From: Hyphomonadaceae bacterium
GTDB lineage: Bacteria > Pseudomonadota > Alphaproteobacteria > Caulobacterales > Maricaulaceae
Direction: 5' to 3'
Assembly: GCA_013001295.1 (NCBI GenBank)
Contig: JABDMW010000015.1
Span: forward strand, 62,001 to 126,000
DNA length: 64,000 nt
This document shows, piece after piece, positions 8,742 through 16,218 of the stretch. The notes beneath the pieces are model-generated. The model was not told the origin of the DNA, ran no database searches, and saw only the letters and a program-made list of their open reading frames with translations. A program made the position numbers and the translations under genes. The first letter of the stretch is position 1. Each line of letters begins with the position of its first letter.

Positions 8742-10355
8742 CTAATTTCTAATAAAAGCTTTTTTAATACGCTCAGACTGTTCCGCAGACGGTAGAAAAA
8801 CCGGGTCCATTCGCTTCTTGCTACGGATCTCATACGCGTGTCCAGCTGACAGGATTTCAGCATCGGAGCCAGCGGGTCCCATAAATGAAATCCCGATGGG
8901 AAGCCCCCGCATTTCCCCCATGGGAACGGATAAATGAGGATAACCGGCGATCGCTGCTAACCAGCCGGCACCGGGCCCTCCGCCAGCATTGTCGCCCGTC
9001 ACCGGGTTGATTAAAAATGACGGACCGCGAGACGGCACAACGACCAATTCAACATTGTAGTCCTTGATAAAATTATCGAGACCGTTCTCACGTGTCGCAC
9101 GCAGTATTTTTGTAAGGGACTCCAGATATGCCGGATCATCAAGACCGGCTTTAGCCTCGGACATCTCAAAGATATCCTGGTCAAACAGCGGCATCTCCTG
9201 ATCAGAGATGGTCACGTTATACGCAATAATATCCGCCAACGAGCGCGTTTTCACGGCACTGCCGGTTGACGCTAGATAATTATTGAGTGTGGCCTTAAAC
9301 TCGACTTTTAACACATCAAAAGCATCACTCCAAAACCCGTCAGGTGCCTCGAATTCGTCAATGTCAATTAATATAGCGCCGGCATCTTCAAGCACGTCCA
9401 ATGCCTCTGAAAACATAAGGTTTATCTCGTGCATATCACCTTCAGCAAACCGCAAAACGCCGACGCGCTTTCCTTTGAGGCCATCAGAGCTCAATTGGCC
9501 AGTAAACCGTAGCGATCGTGATCCGGACACCATCCCGTCAAGCATAAGCGCCGCATCGCGCACGGTGAGCGTCATGGGACCGGCCGTATCCTGTGTTGAC
9601 GAAATCGGGATGATAAACTCTTGAGAAACAAGCCCGACAGTGGGTTTAAACCCAACGATGCCATTTGACGTGGCCGGGCAAATAATCGAGCCATTGGTTT
9701 CTGTTCCAATTGTCCCGGCCGCGAGGTGTGCCGCCATCGCCGCACCACTTCCCGCGCTGGACCCGCAAGGGGATCGATCAAGGATGTGCGGATTACGGGT
9801 TTGTCCGCCAAGGGCGCTCCACCCGCTTATGGATTTCGTCGAGCGGAAATTGGCCCATTCCGATAAATTGGTTTTCCCCAGTACAACCGCGCCTTGTGCT
9901 CGCAGATTGGCAACCAACGGCGCGTCGCGCCCATTCAAATTGTCCTTTAGCGCCAAAGCCCCAGCGGTTGTCGGCATGTTATCGGCGGTTTCAATATTGT
10001 CTTTGATTAAGATCGGTACGCCGTGCAAGGGTCCCCGCGATTTCCCGTTTTTCAATTCCATGTCCAAGGCCTGCGCTTGTTTAATGGCGTCGGGATTTAT
10101 CGACAGGACGCTTTGAAGCCGCGGCCCGGCCCGGTCCAACAATTCAATGCGTTGCAAATATGTTTTAACGGCGGTCTCAGAACTGACATTGCCCGCCTGA
10201 ATTTCGCGAGAGAGTTCGGATAATGTCCAGGCTGGCTCAAAGTTTATGACCCGGCTTTCGGTTATCTCTTCAATAGAAGACTGTGTCGCTTGCTGACATC
10301 CGAACAGTACCGCTGACAAACACACCGCACCTAAAAGTCTAGAAATTGATCGCAC
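8742..10355 (-). CDS. Amidase-signature family lipoprotein
   Basis: This 537-residue amidase-signature enzyme has all three catalytic residues: Lys118 (ILIKDN), cis-Ser199 in PCGSSAGSG and nucleophile Ser223 in ETNGSIICP. It hydrolyses an amide of unknown identity. The N-terminus is a lipoprotein signal with lipobox LFGC (Cys20), so it is a membrane-anchored extracytoplasmic enzyme rather than a GatA-type cytoplasmic one; the lack of gatB/gatC nearby agrees. Length matches secreted amidases of this family. The gene starts about 100 bp from the divergent EamA gene, so promoters probably lie at 10356-10455. Confidence 0.9.
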   Translation of the reverse strand: MRSISRLLGAVCLSAVLFGCQQATQSSIEEITESRVINFEPAWTLSELSREIQAGNVSSETAVKTYLQRIELLDRAGPRLQSVLSINPDAIKQAQALDMELKNGKSRGPLHGVPILIKDNIETADNMPTTAGALALKDNLNGRDAPLVANLRAQGAVVLGKTNLSEWANFRSTKSISGWSALGGQTRNPHILDRSPCGSSAGSGAAMAAHLAAGTIGTETNGSIICPATSNGIVGFKPTVGLVSQEFIIPISSTQDTAGPMTLTVRDAALMLDGMVSGSRSLRFTGQLSSDGLKGKRVGVLRFAEGDMHEINLMFSEALDVLEDAGAILIDIDEFEAPDGFWSDAFDVLKVEFKATLNNYLASTGSAVKTRSLADIIAYNVTISDQEMPLFDQDIFEMSEAKAGLDDPAYLESLTKILRATRENGLDNFIKDYNVELVVVPSRGPSFLINPVTGDNAGGGPGAGWLAAIAGYPHLSVPMGEMRGLPIGISFMGPAGSDAEILSAGHAYEIRSKKRMDPVFLPSAEQSERIKKAFIRN

Positions 10356-10455
10356 CCGAGCCCCCTATATTTTCTCTAGCTTAGAATTTCAATGAATTCG
10401 GTGCAATAGTTCAATCTGACTGGTCAACGCTTCATGTTTGGGGCAAACCTAATTG

Positions 10456-11310
10456 ATGAAAATTGAGTTGAAAACTTTAAGCTTCACCTGTTTGGCGATG
10501 CTTGCCTTTGCAGCCAATTCAATCATCGCGCGACAGGCTTTGCTCGCCTCAGAAATTGGCCCCATATCATTTACCGTGATCCGTCTGTTCGCCGGCGCGA
10601 TTGTCCTGGCTCTGCTTGTTGGACTGCGAAAATCCTGGCATTCCGGCAGTTGGATAGGTGCCATATATTTATTGATATATGCAGGTTTTTTCTCGCTCGC
10701 CTATGTGTCCTTACCGGCAGGAATTGGCGCATTGATTTTATTTACGGCTGTTCAAATCACAATGATCGGCAGCGGATTAATCCATGGAGAACGGCTGACT
10801 TTCATTCAAGGCCTGGGGGCTTTGTTGGCTTTCGCAGGTTTAGTGTTTTTGCTAAACCCCGGCACAGATGCACCTCACTTGTTTGGGTCCCTTTTGATGG
10901 TTTGCTCAGGCATTGGTTGGGGATTGTATTCCCTCAAAGGCCGAGGGAGCCAAAACCCAACAGCAGAGACCAGCGGAAACTTTATCAGGGCCAGCGTCCT
11001 TGCGTTTTGTGTTCTTGGCGCAATTCTATTGGTCCGACCTGAATCACCTCCCCAAACAACAGGAATTTTGTTGGCTATTTTGTCTGGCGCCATCACGTCC
11101 GGAATGGGATATGCGATCTGGTATACTGTTTTACCGAGTTTGAGTGCTGTTCGCGCCGGACTGGCGCAATTGAGCGTGCCTGCCATCGCTGCTCTCGGGG
11201 GTATTATACTCCTGGCGGAAGCCGCAAGTCCCCGCTTGATCATATCGAGCTTGGTCATTCTAGTCGGTGTCGCGATTGCTACGCTCTCAAAATCCCGAAA
11301 GATCAACTGA
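10456..11310 (+). CDS. EamA/DMT-superfamily transporter
   Basis: This 284-residue integral membrane protein has ten predicted helices in two EamA repeats (about 5-135 and 145-280). Typical repeat features are the early FAANSIIARQAL and the later SGMGYAIWYTVLPSL. Family members export or import small metabolites such as amino acids and nucleobases; the substrate cannot be inferred. ATG at 10456 is preferred to the TTG one codon earlier. The 3' end nearly abuts the convergent DUF188 gene; a hairpin GCGTTTT/AAAACGC at 11321-11340 may serve as shared terminator. Confidence 0.88.
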   Translation: MKIELKTLSFTCLAMLAFAANSIIARQALLASEIGPISFTVIRLFAGAIVLALLVGLRKSWHSGSWIGAIYLLIYAGFFSLAYVSLPAGIGALILFTAVQITMIGSGLIHGERLTFIQGLGALLAFAGLVFLLNPGTDAPHLFGSLLMVCSGIGWGLYSLKGRGSQNPTAETSGNFIRASVLAFCVLGAILLVRPESPPQTTGILLAILSGAITSGMGYAIWYTVLPSLSAVRAGLAQLSVPAIAALGGIILLAEAASPRLIISSLVILVGVAIATLSKSRKIN

Positions 11311-11311
11311 T

Positions 11312-11794
11312 TCACGCGGCGCGTTTTAGTTTCAAAACGCTTTCATGGAGGATTTCGAGAAAACGGGATCTATCCGAATGTTGAAAGGGCGGCGGGCCGC
11401 CAATGTTTTCGCTGCCCACTCCAGCGCGCAAATCAGCCATGATTGCGCGAACGGCAATCGCCGAGCCGATACTGTCAGGAGTGAACGGTTTTCCGTTTGG
11501 CGCAATCACCAAACTGCTTGCACTTAAGCATCTTTCAGCGAGGAGTATATCGGACGTGATGACAATCGAATTCACATCTGCGCACTCCGCAATATAATCA
11601 TCAGCTGCGTCAAAACTATCTGATACGATTTTCCGGTTGATCAGCGGATGTTCCAAAATGCGCATATACGAATTGCTGACAACCCAAACAGGAACATCGT
11701 GTCGTAAGGCGACTTTGTACGTTTCCTCACGCACAGGACAGGCATCGGCATCTATAAAGATCTTAATATGTTCAGTTTTATCAATTGTCGTCAT
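11312..11794 (-). CDS. YaiI/YqxD family (DUF188) protein
   Basis: The 160-residue product matches the UPF0178/DUF188 family. The diagnostic N-terminal motif FIDADACPVREE (about 13-24) is intact, as are the later ADDYIAECA and ITSDILLAERC segments, a PIN-like acidic arrangement that suggests a nuclease fold. Function in bacteria is not settled. The protein is cytoplasmic and of usual length. The gene ends 1 bp from the end of the convergent EamA gene and carries the palindrome 11321-11340 in its last codons. Confidence 0.9.
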   Translation of the reverse strand: MTTIDKTEHIKIFIDADACPVREETYKVALRHDVPVWVVSNSYMRILEHPLINRKIVSDSFDAADDYIAECADVNSIVITSDILLAERCLSASSLVIAPNGKPFTPDSIGSAIAVRAIMADLRAGVGSENIGGPPPFQHSDRSRFLEILHESVLKLKRAA

Positions 11795-12002
11795 GTACGC
11801 GGTTCTAAGCGATCAAATTCATTTGAGGAACCGAAATGTTAATCCACGACCTATTCATGCCCGACCGTTCTATACTTAACGACCTAATGGCGGTGCTCAA
11901 TAATGTTTTCCAATGTGCTACACCTCACCCCGTTGGATCATGAAGCCCACTATGAGTAAATAGTTTCAGAATCATACGCCAAATTTAAAATTTCGACCAA
12001 AC

Positions 12003-12018
12003 CGTGACCTTGGTCACG
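12003..12018. promoter_or_regulatory. Near-perfect 16-bp palindrome, operator-like
   Basis: CGTGACC and GGTCACG are separated by TT. It lies at the upstream edge of the putative RNA at about 12050-12199. Too short to be a terminator and without a T tract, it looks like a protein-binding site. Confidence 0.35.
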
Positions 12019-12049
12019 TGTTAATGATTGCCAAAAATGCCATAAAATA

Positions 12050-12199
12050 GTCACAGCATTCGTTGGTGCCAGGGGCAGCCGGAGAAAGCGGTCAGGTTTC
12101 GAATAGAAACCGGGGCAAAACCGACCTCCATTTAGCACCACCAGTGATGTAAACGGGGCGCGAGCGGCACTTGATTCTCAGCTATCAAGTGTCGTTTTT
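12050..12199 (+). ncRNA. Candidate structured small RNA with terminator
   Basis: No convincing ORF is present. The segment folds by eye into nested helices: GGTGC near 12065 with GCACC near 12135, and an inner perfect hairpin GGTTTC-GAATA-GAAACC. It ends in a strong terminator, CGGCACTTGAT (12165-12175) pairing with ATCAAGTGTCG (12184-12194) and TTTTT (12195-12199). It matches no RNA family I can name. The 5' end is a guess. Confidence 0.45.
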
Positions 12200-12240
12200 C
12201 CTGCGCTACTCCCACAAATTTCGCCTATTAATTGCATTTT

Positions 12241-12353
12241 GGTCAACGATGTGTTAGCCTTGGGCAAACTGTTGGGGGGCCAGTTGCGACATGCGTCGAG
12301 CTCGCGCCCTGTTTTCGACGTAAGGGCCCTGCACCTTCGGGTGCGGGGTTTTT
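12241..12353 (+). ncRNA. Candidate small RNA A (GGGGGGC / TCGA-CGCGCC core)
   Basis: This unit ends in a clear terminator, CCCTGCACC (12327-12335)-loop-GGTGCGGGG and T5 (12349-12353), with no ORF in it. Its core has GGGGGGC at 12274-12280, TCGA at 12296, CGCGCC at 12303-12308 and then TGTTTTCG. The same elements in the same order and spacing occur in candidate B at 13141-13250, which argues for paralogous small RNAs. The 5' end is not determined. Confidence 0.55.
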
Positions 12354-12395
12354 CATTTGGATCTCGATTGAATTAAACTGACCGAGAATCGGACT

Positions 12396-12941
12396 TTACT
12401 TGAATCCCGAATTTTCCATCCAGGCATCGATGCGCGCAAAATCCGGCGAGACAGCGACCCATAAAACATAATAAATAATCATGCTCGACAGTAAAGTGAT
12501 GAAAAAAATCATTTGAAACGATTTTTTGCTCCGCTTGTGTCGGAATAACTGCTGGCTGGTAAAGGCGCCAATGGCACCACCAAGGGCCGTTAAAAAATGC
12601 ATCGAAAATTCCGGAACACGGGATGCCATTTTTTTCTTATCGCGCGCATTATGGTTGATAATCGCCCGCCGTTTATCAAGATAATACATGGACGGAACAA
12701 CCAGTAAATTAAGTACAATGAGAAATCCGATCGCGATTGGAATGGCATGGACTTTTGTCAGTGTTGACGAACCGAGAATAAACTCACCTTGTTCAATTAA
12801 AGGAAGTGCAAGCAATGTCCCGACTGCGATGGCAAATAGTCCGCCAAGCAGTACCCATCTGATGGTCAAATTTGATATTGATTGAAAAAGCATCGCCGGC
12901 ACTGTCGCCAGAACGATCGCACAAATAATTAGCAATTCCAT
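12396..12941 (-). CDS. DUF1294 membrane protein
   Basis: This 181-residue integral membrane protein has about five hydrophobic segments (2-20, 29-47, 67-85, 117-133, 142-163). The C-terminal 80 residues match the DUF1294 family: RVPEFSMHFLTALGGAIGAF followed by FRHKRSKKSFQ, the typical family HK-K pattern. In other bacteria this domain is often fused to a cold-shock domain; here it is fused to extra N-terminal helices. Function is unknown. It is transcribed toward small RNA A and flanked on both sides by non-coding DNA. Confidence 0.8.
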   Translation of the reverse strand: MELLIICAIVLATVPAMLFQSISNLTIRWVLLGGLFAIAVGTLLALPLIEQGEFILGSSTLTKVHAIPIAIGFLIVLNLLVVPSMYYLDKRRAIINHNARDKKKMASRVPEFSMHFLTALGGAIGAFTSQQLFRHKRSKKSFQMIFFITLLSSMIIYYVLWVAVSPDFARIDAWMENSGFK

Positions 12942-13140
12942 AAACCTACTGAGCGCCCCTCTATTGGTTTAACATCGTTTTTCTACAATTAACGTTTTGT
13001 TTACTAGTTGAAAAACGTGCAAATGTCAATATTTCACGCGGTAAAATCTATAGTTCAATTATCCCAGAATTTATTGGACCGTTAACCATGTTCCTGTTTT
13101 TTATGTGTTTTTCTAGAATTACTATGCCAAAGTACGAGTC

Positions 13141-13250
13141 TATCGAAAGCTCGATAAACCTACTCGGCTGGGGGGCTGAGTACTTCCTTGTCGAAACGCG
13201 CCTGTTTCGGCAATGGTGCAACCCGGACTGTTTCACAGTTCGGGTTTTTT
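13141..13250 (+). ncRNA. Candidate small RNA B, paralogue of A
   Basis: It carries GGGGGGC at 13170-13176, TCGA at 13191, CGCGCC at 13197-13202 and TGTTTCG, in the same order and within 1 nt of the spacing in candidate A. It ends with a terminator: CCCGGACTG (13222-13230) pairing with CAGTTCGGG (13236-13244), then T6. A hairpin, TATCGA-AAGC-TCGATA, opens it at 13141. No ORF is present. Confidence 0.55.
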
Positions 13251-13345
13251 AGTGTCTCAATATTGGTCTATGTATTCATACCAACTCAATTTTGACAAAC
13301 CCCGTTTATCAATGGCACAACCCTCCAATAAAAGGAGCGATTCGC

Positions 13346-13714
13346 GTGACCGATCTTTACTGGGTAAAAAGTCTTGATAACAATTGGCTGGATCTTAAGC
13401 GTATAGATCTGCAATTAATGATGCGTAACCCATCCAGGCCACACGGCATATACATTATCTGGCATGGCGGAGCGAACCCGAAAATTATTCGGATTGGGAC
13501 CGGTGATGTCGTGAAAAAACTGATCGCTCACCGCGCCAATCCGCAAATTACAAGATATGCGAAAAACGGCCCTTTAATGGTTACGTGGGCAGTGCAACCC
13601 GATCCTCGTCGTCAGGCCGGGATCGCAAAGTACTTAACCGAACAATTTTATCCTCTTGTTCGGGACGTTCCGCTTGATATTCCTGCAATAGCGGTACGGT
13701 CTCCGTTTGCTTAG
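13346..13714 (+). CDS. Small GIY-YIG-like protein
   Basis: The 122-residue product has a GIY-YIG-like layout: HGIYIIWHGG, then IIRIGTG (GIY and a degenerate YIG), an Arg in LIAHRANPQI and a Glu in KYLTEQFYPL where the family has its catalytic Arg and Glu. If active it would be a metal-dependent nuclease; a non-catalytic role is equally possible. The GTG at 13346 is chosen because AAAGGAG lies 8 nt upstream; a longer reading from TTG at 13292 lacks a ribosome site. The 3' 134 bp overlap the convergent small gene on the other strand. Confidence 0.6.
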   Translation: MTDLYWVKSLDNNWLDLKRIDLQLMMRNPSRPHGIYIIWHGGANPKIIRIGTGDVVKKLIAHRANPQITRYAKNGPLMVTWAVQPDPRRQAGIAKYLTEQFYPLVRDVPLDIPAIAVRSPFA

Positions 13715-13853
13715 CCGCATCCAGACCGGCTGAAAGTTCTTTAGTGATATTCGCGAGCGTCACAAGGTTGTGGTATGTCCAAGGCGGTTCTTTCCCTGAA
13801 TCAACCCTGGCTTTTGCCCATGCTCTAACTTCATCTAGTGTTGCTTTATCCAT
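13581..13853 (-). CDS. Small conserved hypothetical protein
   Basis: This 90-residue protein starts MDKATLDEVRAWAKARVDSG, then EPPWTYHNLVTLANIT, an alpha-helical, charged pattern that I recall from small uncharacterised proteins in several bacteria. Residues 1-46 lie outside the neighbouring gene and look genuinely coding. Residues 47-90 are antisense to the end of the GIY-YIG-like gene and are low in hydrophobicity, probably disordered. Function unknown. The convergent overlap of 134 bp is unusual, and one of the two reading frames may be wrong. Confidence 0.55.
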   Translation of the reverse strand: MDKATLDEVRAWAKARVDSGKEPPWTYHNLVTLANITKELSAGLDAAKQTETVPLLQEYQAERPEQEDKIVRLSTLRSRPDDEDRVALPT

Positions 13854-13972
13854 GGACGCTAACTAGCTGAATTGTTTTGACAAATTATTAAGCACGATCA
13901 AAACATTGAGAATATCTGAGAATTCCCCACTGTCGCCTAGACTTTGGACGGGCACGTCACTACATCAAAGCA

Positions 13973-15796
13973 ATGCCGCGCGGAACCAAAACAACCGTCC
14001 CTAAAGAAGAAAAGCTGTCATATCAGCTCAAGAGCTTTATGCGCTTGTGGCCGTACCTGTGGCCGAAAGAAAAGCCGACCTATAAAATCAGAACGTTCAT
14101 TGCCCTGCTCTTTACAATCGCAGGTCAGTTTATATTGGTCGGGGCCCCCTTCTTTCTAGGTCGGAGTGTTGATGCTGTAAAAGCGTCGCAAGAAACGGCC
14201 TCGACATGGTCCACAGCCGGGCTGTTCATTGCTGCCCTCATTTTAGGGTATGGCGGGCTCCGGTTTGTATCGATCCTGATCAGCGAAGCAAGGGAGTACT
14301 TGTTCACGCCTGTCGGACAATATGCCCAACGGCAAATCGCGACCGCAACCTTCGCGCATCTACACAAATTATCCCTGCGATATCATTTGGAAAAGCGCAC
14401 CGGCGGCCTCTCCCGCATAATTGAACGCGGTATTCGTTCTATTGATTTTCTATTTCGGTTTCTCCTGTTCAATATCGGCCCTACCCTGCTGCAACTGGCC
14501 ATCGCAGGTGCCGCTTTCTGGCTTGCCTATGACTGGCGATTTGCACTGATCGCCGTTGCGATCGTCTTAATGTATATCTGGTTCACGATTATAACGACCG
14601 AATGGCGGCTCGCCTTCCGGCGCGAAATGAACAAGCAAGACACCGAAGCCAATGCCAAAGCGATCGATAGTCTGTTGAACTACGAAACCGTCAAATATTT
14701 CAACGCTGAAAATTTCGAAGTGTCACGATATGACGGCGCCATGGAGGGCTACCAGAAAGCCGCGATAAAATCGCGAACATCCCTCGCGACCGTCAATATC
14801 GGCCAATCGTTTCTGATGAATATCGGCCTGGTCGCCATGATGCTGTTGGCGGCCATGCAAATTCTAAAAAATGAAATGACCGTCGGCTCTATGACCACGA
14901 TCACACTGGTTATGCTGCAGGTCTATCGGCCCCTCAATATTTTGGGCTTTGCTTACCGCGAAATCAAACAAGCCTTGACCGACATGGAAAAAATGTTCGC
15001 ACTCCTCGATATCCCACCTGAGGTCAAAGATAGCCCAGGTGCTGAAAAGCTACGCGATGTCAGAGGCGCGATAAAGTTTGAAAATGTTGCGTTCCATTAT
15101 GAAGCCGATCGCCCCATTCTCGAAGATGTCAGCTTCACTATAGAGCCCGGTGAAACGGTGGCCATTGTAGGACCGACCGGTGCAGGAAAGTCGACATTGT
15201 CGCGAATCCTGTTCCGGTTTTACGATATTCAGTCTGGTCGTGTTACAATTGACGGCAAAGATATTCGCGATGTGACGCAAGACAGCCTGCGGCGCGCCAT
15301 TGGGATTGTTCCTCAAGACACTGTCCTGTTTAATGATACAATTTTATACAATATTGGTTACGCCAACCCCTATGCAACCCAAGATGAAATAGAAGCTGCG
15401 GCCAAGGCGGCACAGATCCATGACTTCATCATGTCTCTACCTGGCGGATATCAAACGCAAGTGGGCGAACGCGGACTCAAATTATCGGGCGGCGAAAAAC
15501 AACGTGTCGCGATCGCGAGAACACTTCTAAAGAAACCTGCAATTCTCATTCTTGATGAGGCGACATCAGCACTGGACAGCGTAACGGAACGGGAGATCCA
15601 ATCCGCACTTGATGAAATTTCCAAAAAACACACAACGCTGACGATTGCCCATCGCCTGTCAACAATCGTCAATGCTGATAAAATAATCGTTATGGAAAAC
15701 GGTCGCATCAAAGAGCTTGGCTCTCATGCCAACTTACTTGTGAAGAATGGCTTGTATTCAAGCTTGTGGGCACAACAGGAAAAAACGGTCATTTAA
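13973..15796 (+). CDS. Atm1-type ABC exporter (fused permease-ATPase)
   Basis: This 607-residue half-transporter has an N-terminal six-helix ABC exporter domain (about 35-330) and a C-terminal ATPase. Walker A GPTGAGKST is at about 399-407, the signature LSGGEKQRV at about 505-513 and Walker B ILILDEATS just after. The basic N-terminal extension and the stretch LNYETVKYFNAENFE with AYREIKQALTDMEKMFALL are hallmarks of the Atm1/HMT1 group, which exports glutathione-linked sulfur or metal compounds and functions as a homodimer in the inner membrane. It stands alone, with no metal-response gene adjacent. Confidence 0.92.
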   Translation: MPRGTKTTVPKEEKLSYQLKSFMRLWPYLWPKEKPTYKIRTFIALLFTIAGQFILVGAPFFLGRSVDAVKASQETASTWSTAGLFIAALILGYGGLRFVSILISEAREYLFTPVGQYAQRQIATATFAHLHKLSLRYHLEKRTGGLSRIIERGIRSIDFLFRFLLFNIGPTLLQLAIAGAAFWLAYDWRFALIAVAIVLMYIWFTIITTEWRLAFRREMNKQDTEANAKAIDSLLNYETVKYFNAENFEVSRYDGAMEGYQKAAIKSRTSLATVNIGQSFLMNIGLVAMMLLAAMQILKNEMTVGSMTTITLVMLQVYRPLNILGFAYREIKQALTDMEKMFALLDIPPEVKDSPGAEKLRDVRGAIKFENVAFHYEADRPILEDVSFTIEPGETVAIVGPTGAGKSTLSRILFRFYDIQSGRVTIDGKDIRDVTQDSLRRAIGIVPQDTVLFNDTILYNIGYANPYATQDEIEAAAKAAQIHDFIMSLPGGYQTQVGERGLKLSGGEKQRVAIARTLLKKPAILILDEATSALDSVTEREIQSALDEISKKHTTLTIAHRLSTIVNADKIIVMENGRIKELGSHANLLVKNGLYSSLWAQQEKTVI

Positions 15797-16218
15797 AACT
15801 GGCGTCTTCAAAAAAATAATGGGCGGCGCAGTCAGGGCGCGAACGCGCCACCCTATCCCGTATTCCAAAGGATCGCGGGATATCCATATCTCAATACAAG
15901 ATACGAATTTCAAAGGGAGCGAGGACAGCGCTAAGTGATGTGGGCCACTTGTGCGCCGTCCTCTCCATGCCATTCTTACGGGGCATTGGATATTGAGACG
16001 AAATTCACGAAACAGGCAACAATAGCATTACCGATTCCGATATTTATGTCTCAACCCAAATTCGGACGAGTCGTGGGCGCTTCTCGAACCGATGCGTGTA
16101 AGAGATGATAATAAACGCGTCAACGTCAGTGATTCACAGTGAATTCACTGCTATTTACATAAGTATAACATGGTTTTCTTCTTCTAAATCCAGGTTTTGA
16201 GGAATTTTTGTCCATGCG
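15797..16218. other. Intergenic stretch without a gene; contains CAGTGA-TCAC repeats
   Basis: There is no convincing ORF between the convergent Atm1-type exporter and winged-helix genes. A GC hairpin GGGCGCG-AA-CGCGCC lies near 15836 without a T tract. At 16127-16150 CAGTGATTCAC is followed directly by the perfect palindrome CAGTGAATTCACTG (16137-16150), which looks like a binding site though no start codon is nearby. Confidence 0.4.

Noticed and set aside
9640-10116. Plus-strand frame of 158 codons
   Set aside because: Antisense of the amidase catalytic region with its conserved Ser/Lys.
11950-12141. 63-codon frame on the minus strand
   Set aside because: It crosses the palindrome and structured RNA region, has no ribosome site and no resemblance to protein families.
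12050-12199. SRP RNA, 6S RNA, tmRNA or RNase P identity for the structured RNA
   Set aside because: The GGAAGCAGC tetraloop region of SRP, the tmRNA ends and the RNase P core sequences are not found.
16137-16150. 14-bp palindrome CAGTGAATTCACTG as a possible attachment site
   Set aside because: No integrase, repeat partner or mobile gene is near; it is noted only as a possible binding site.
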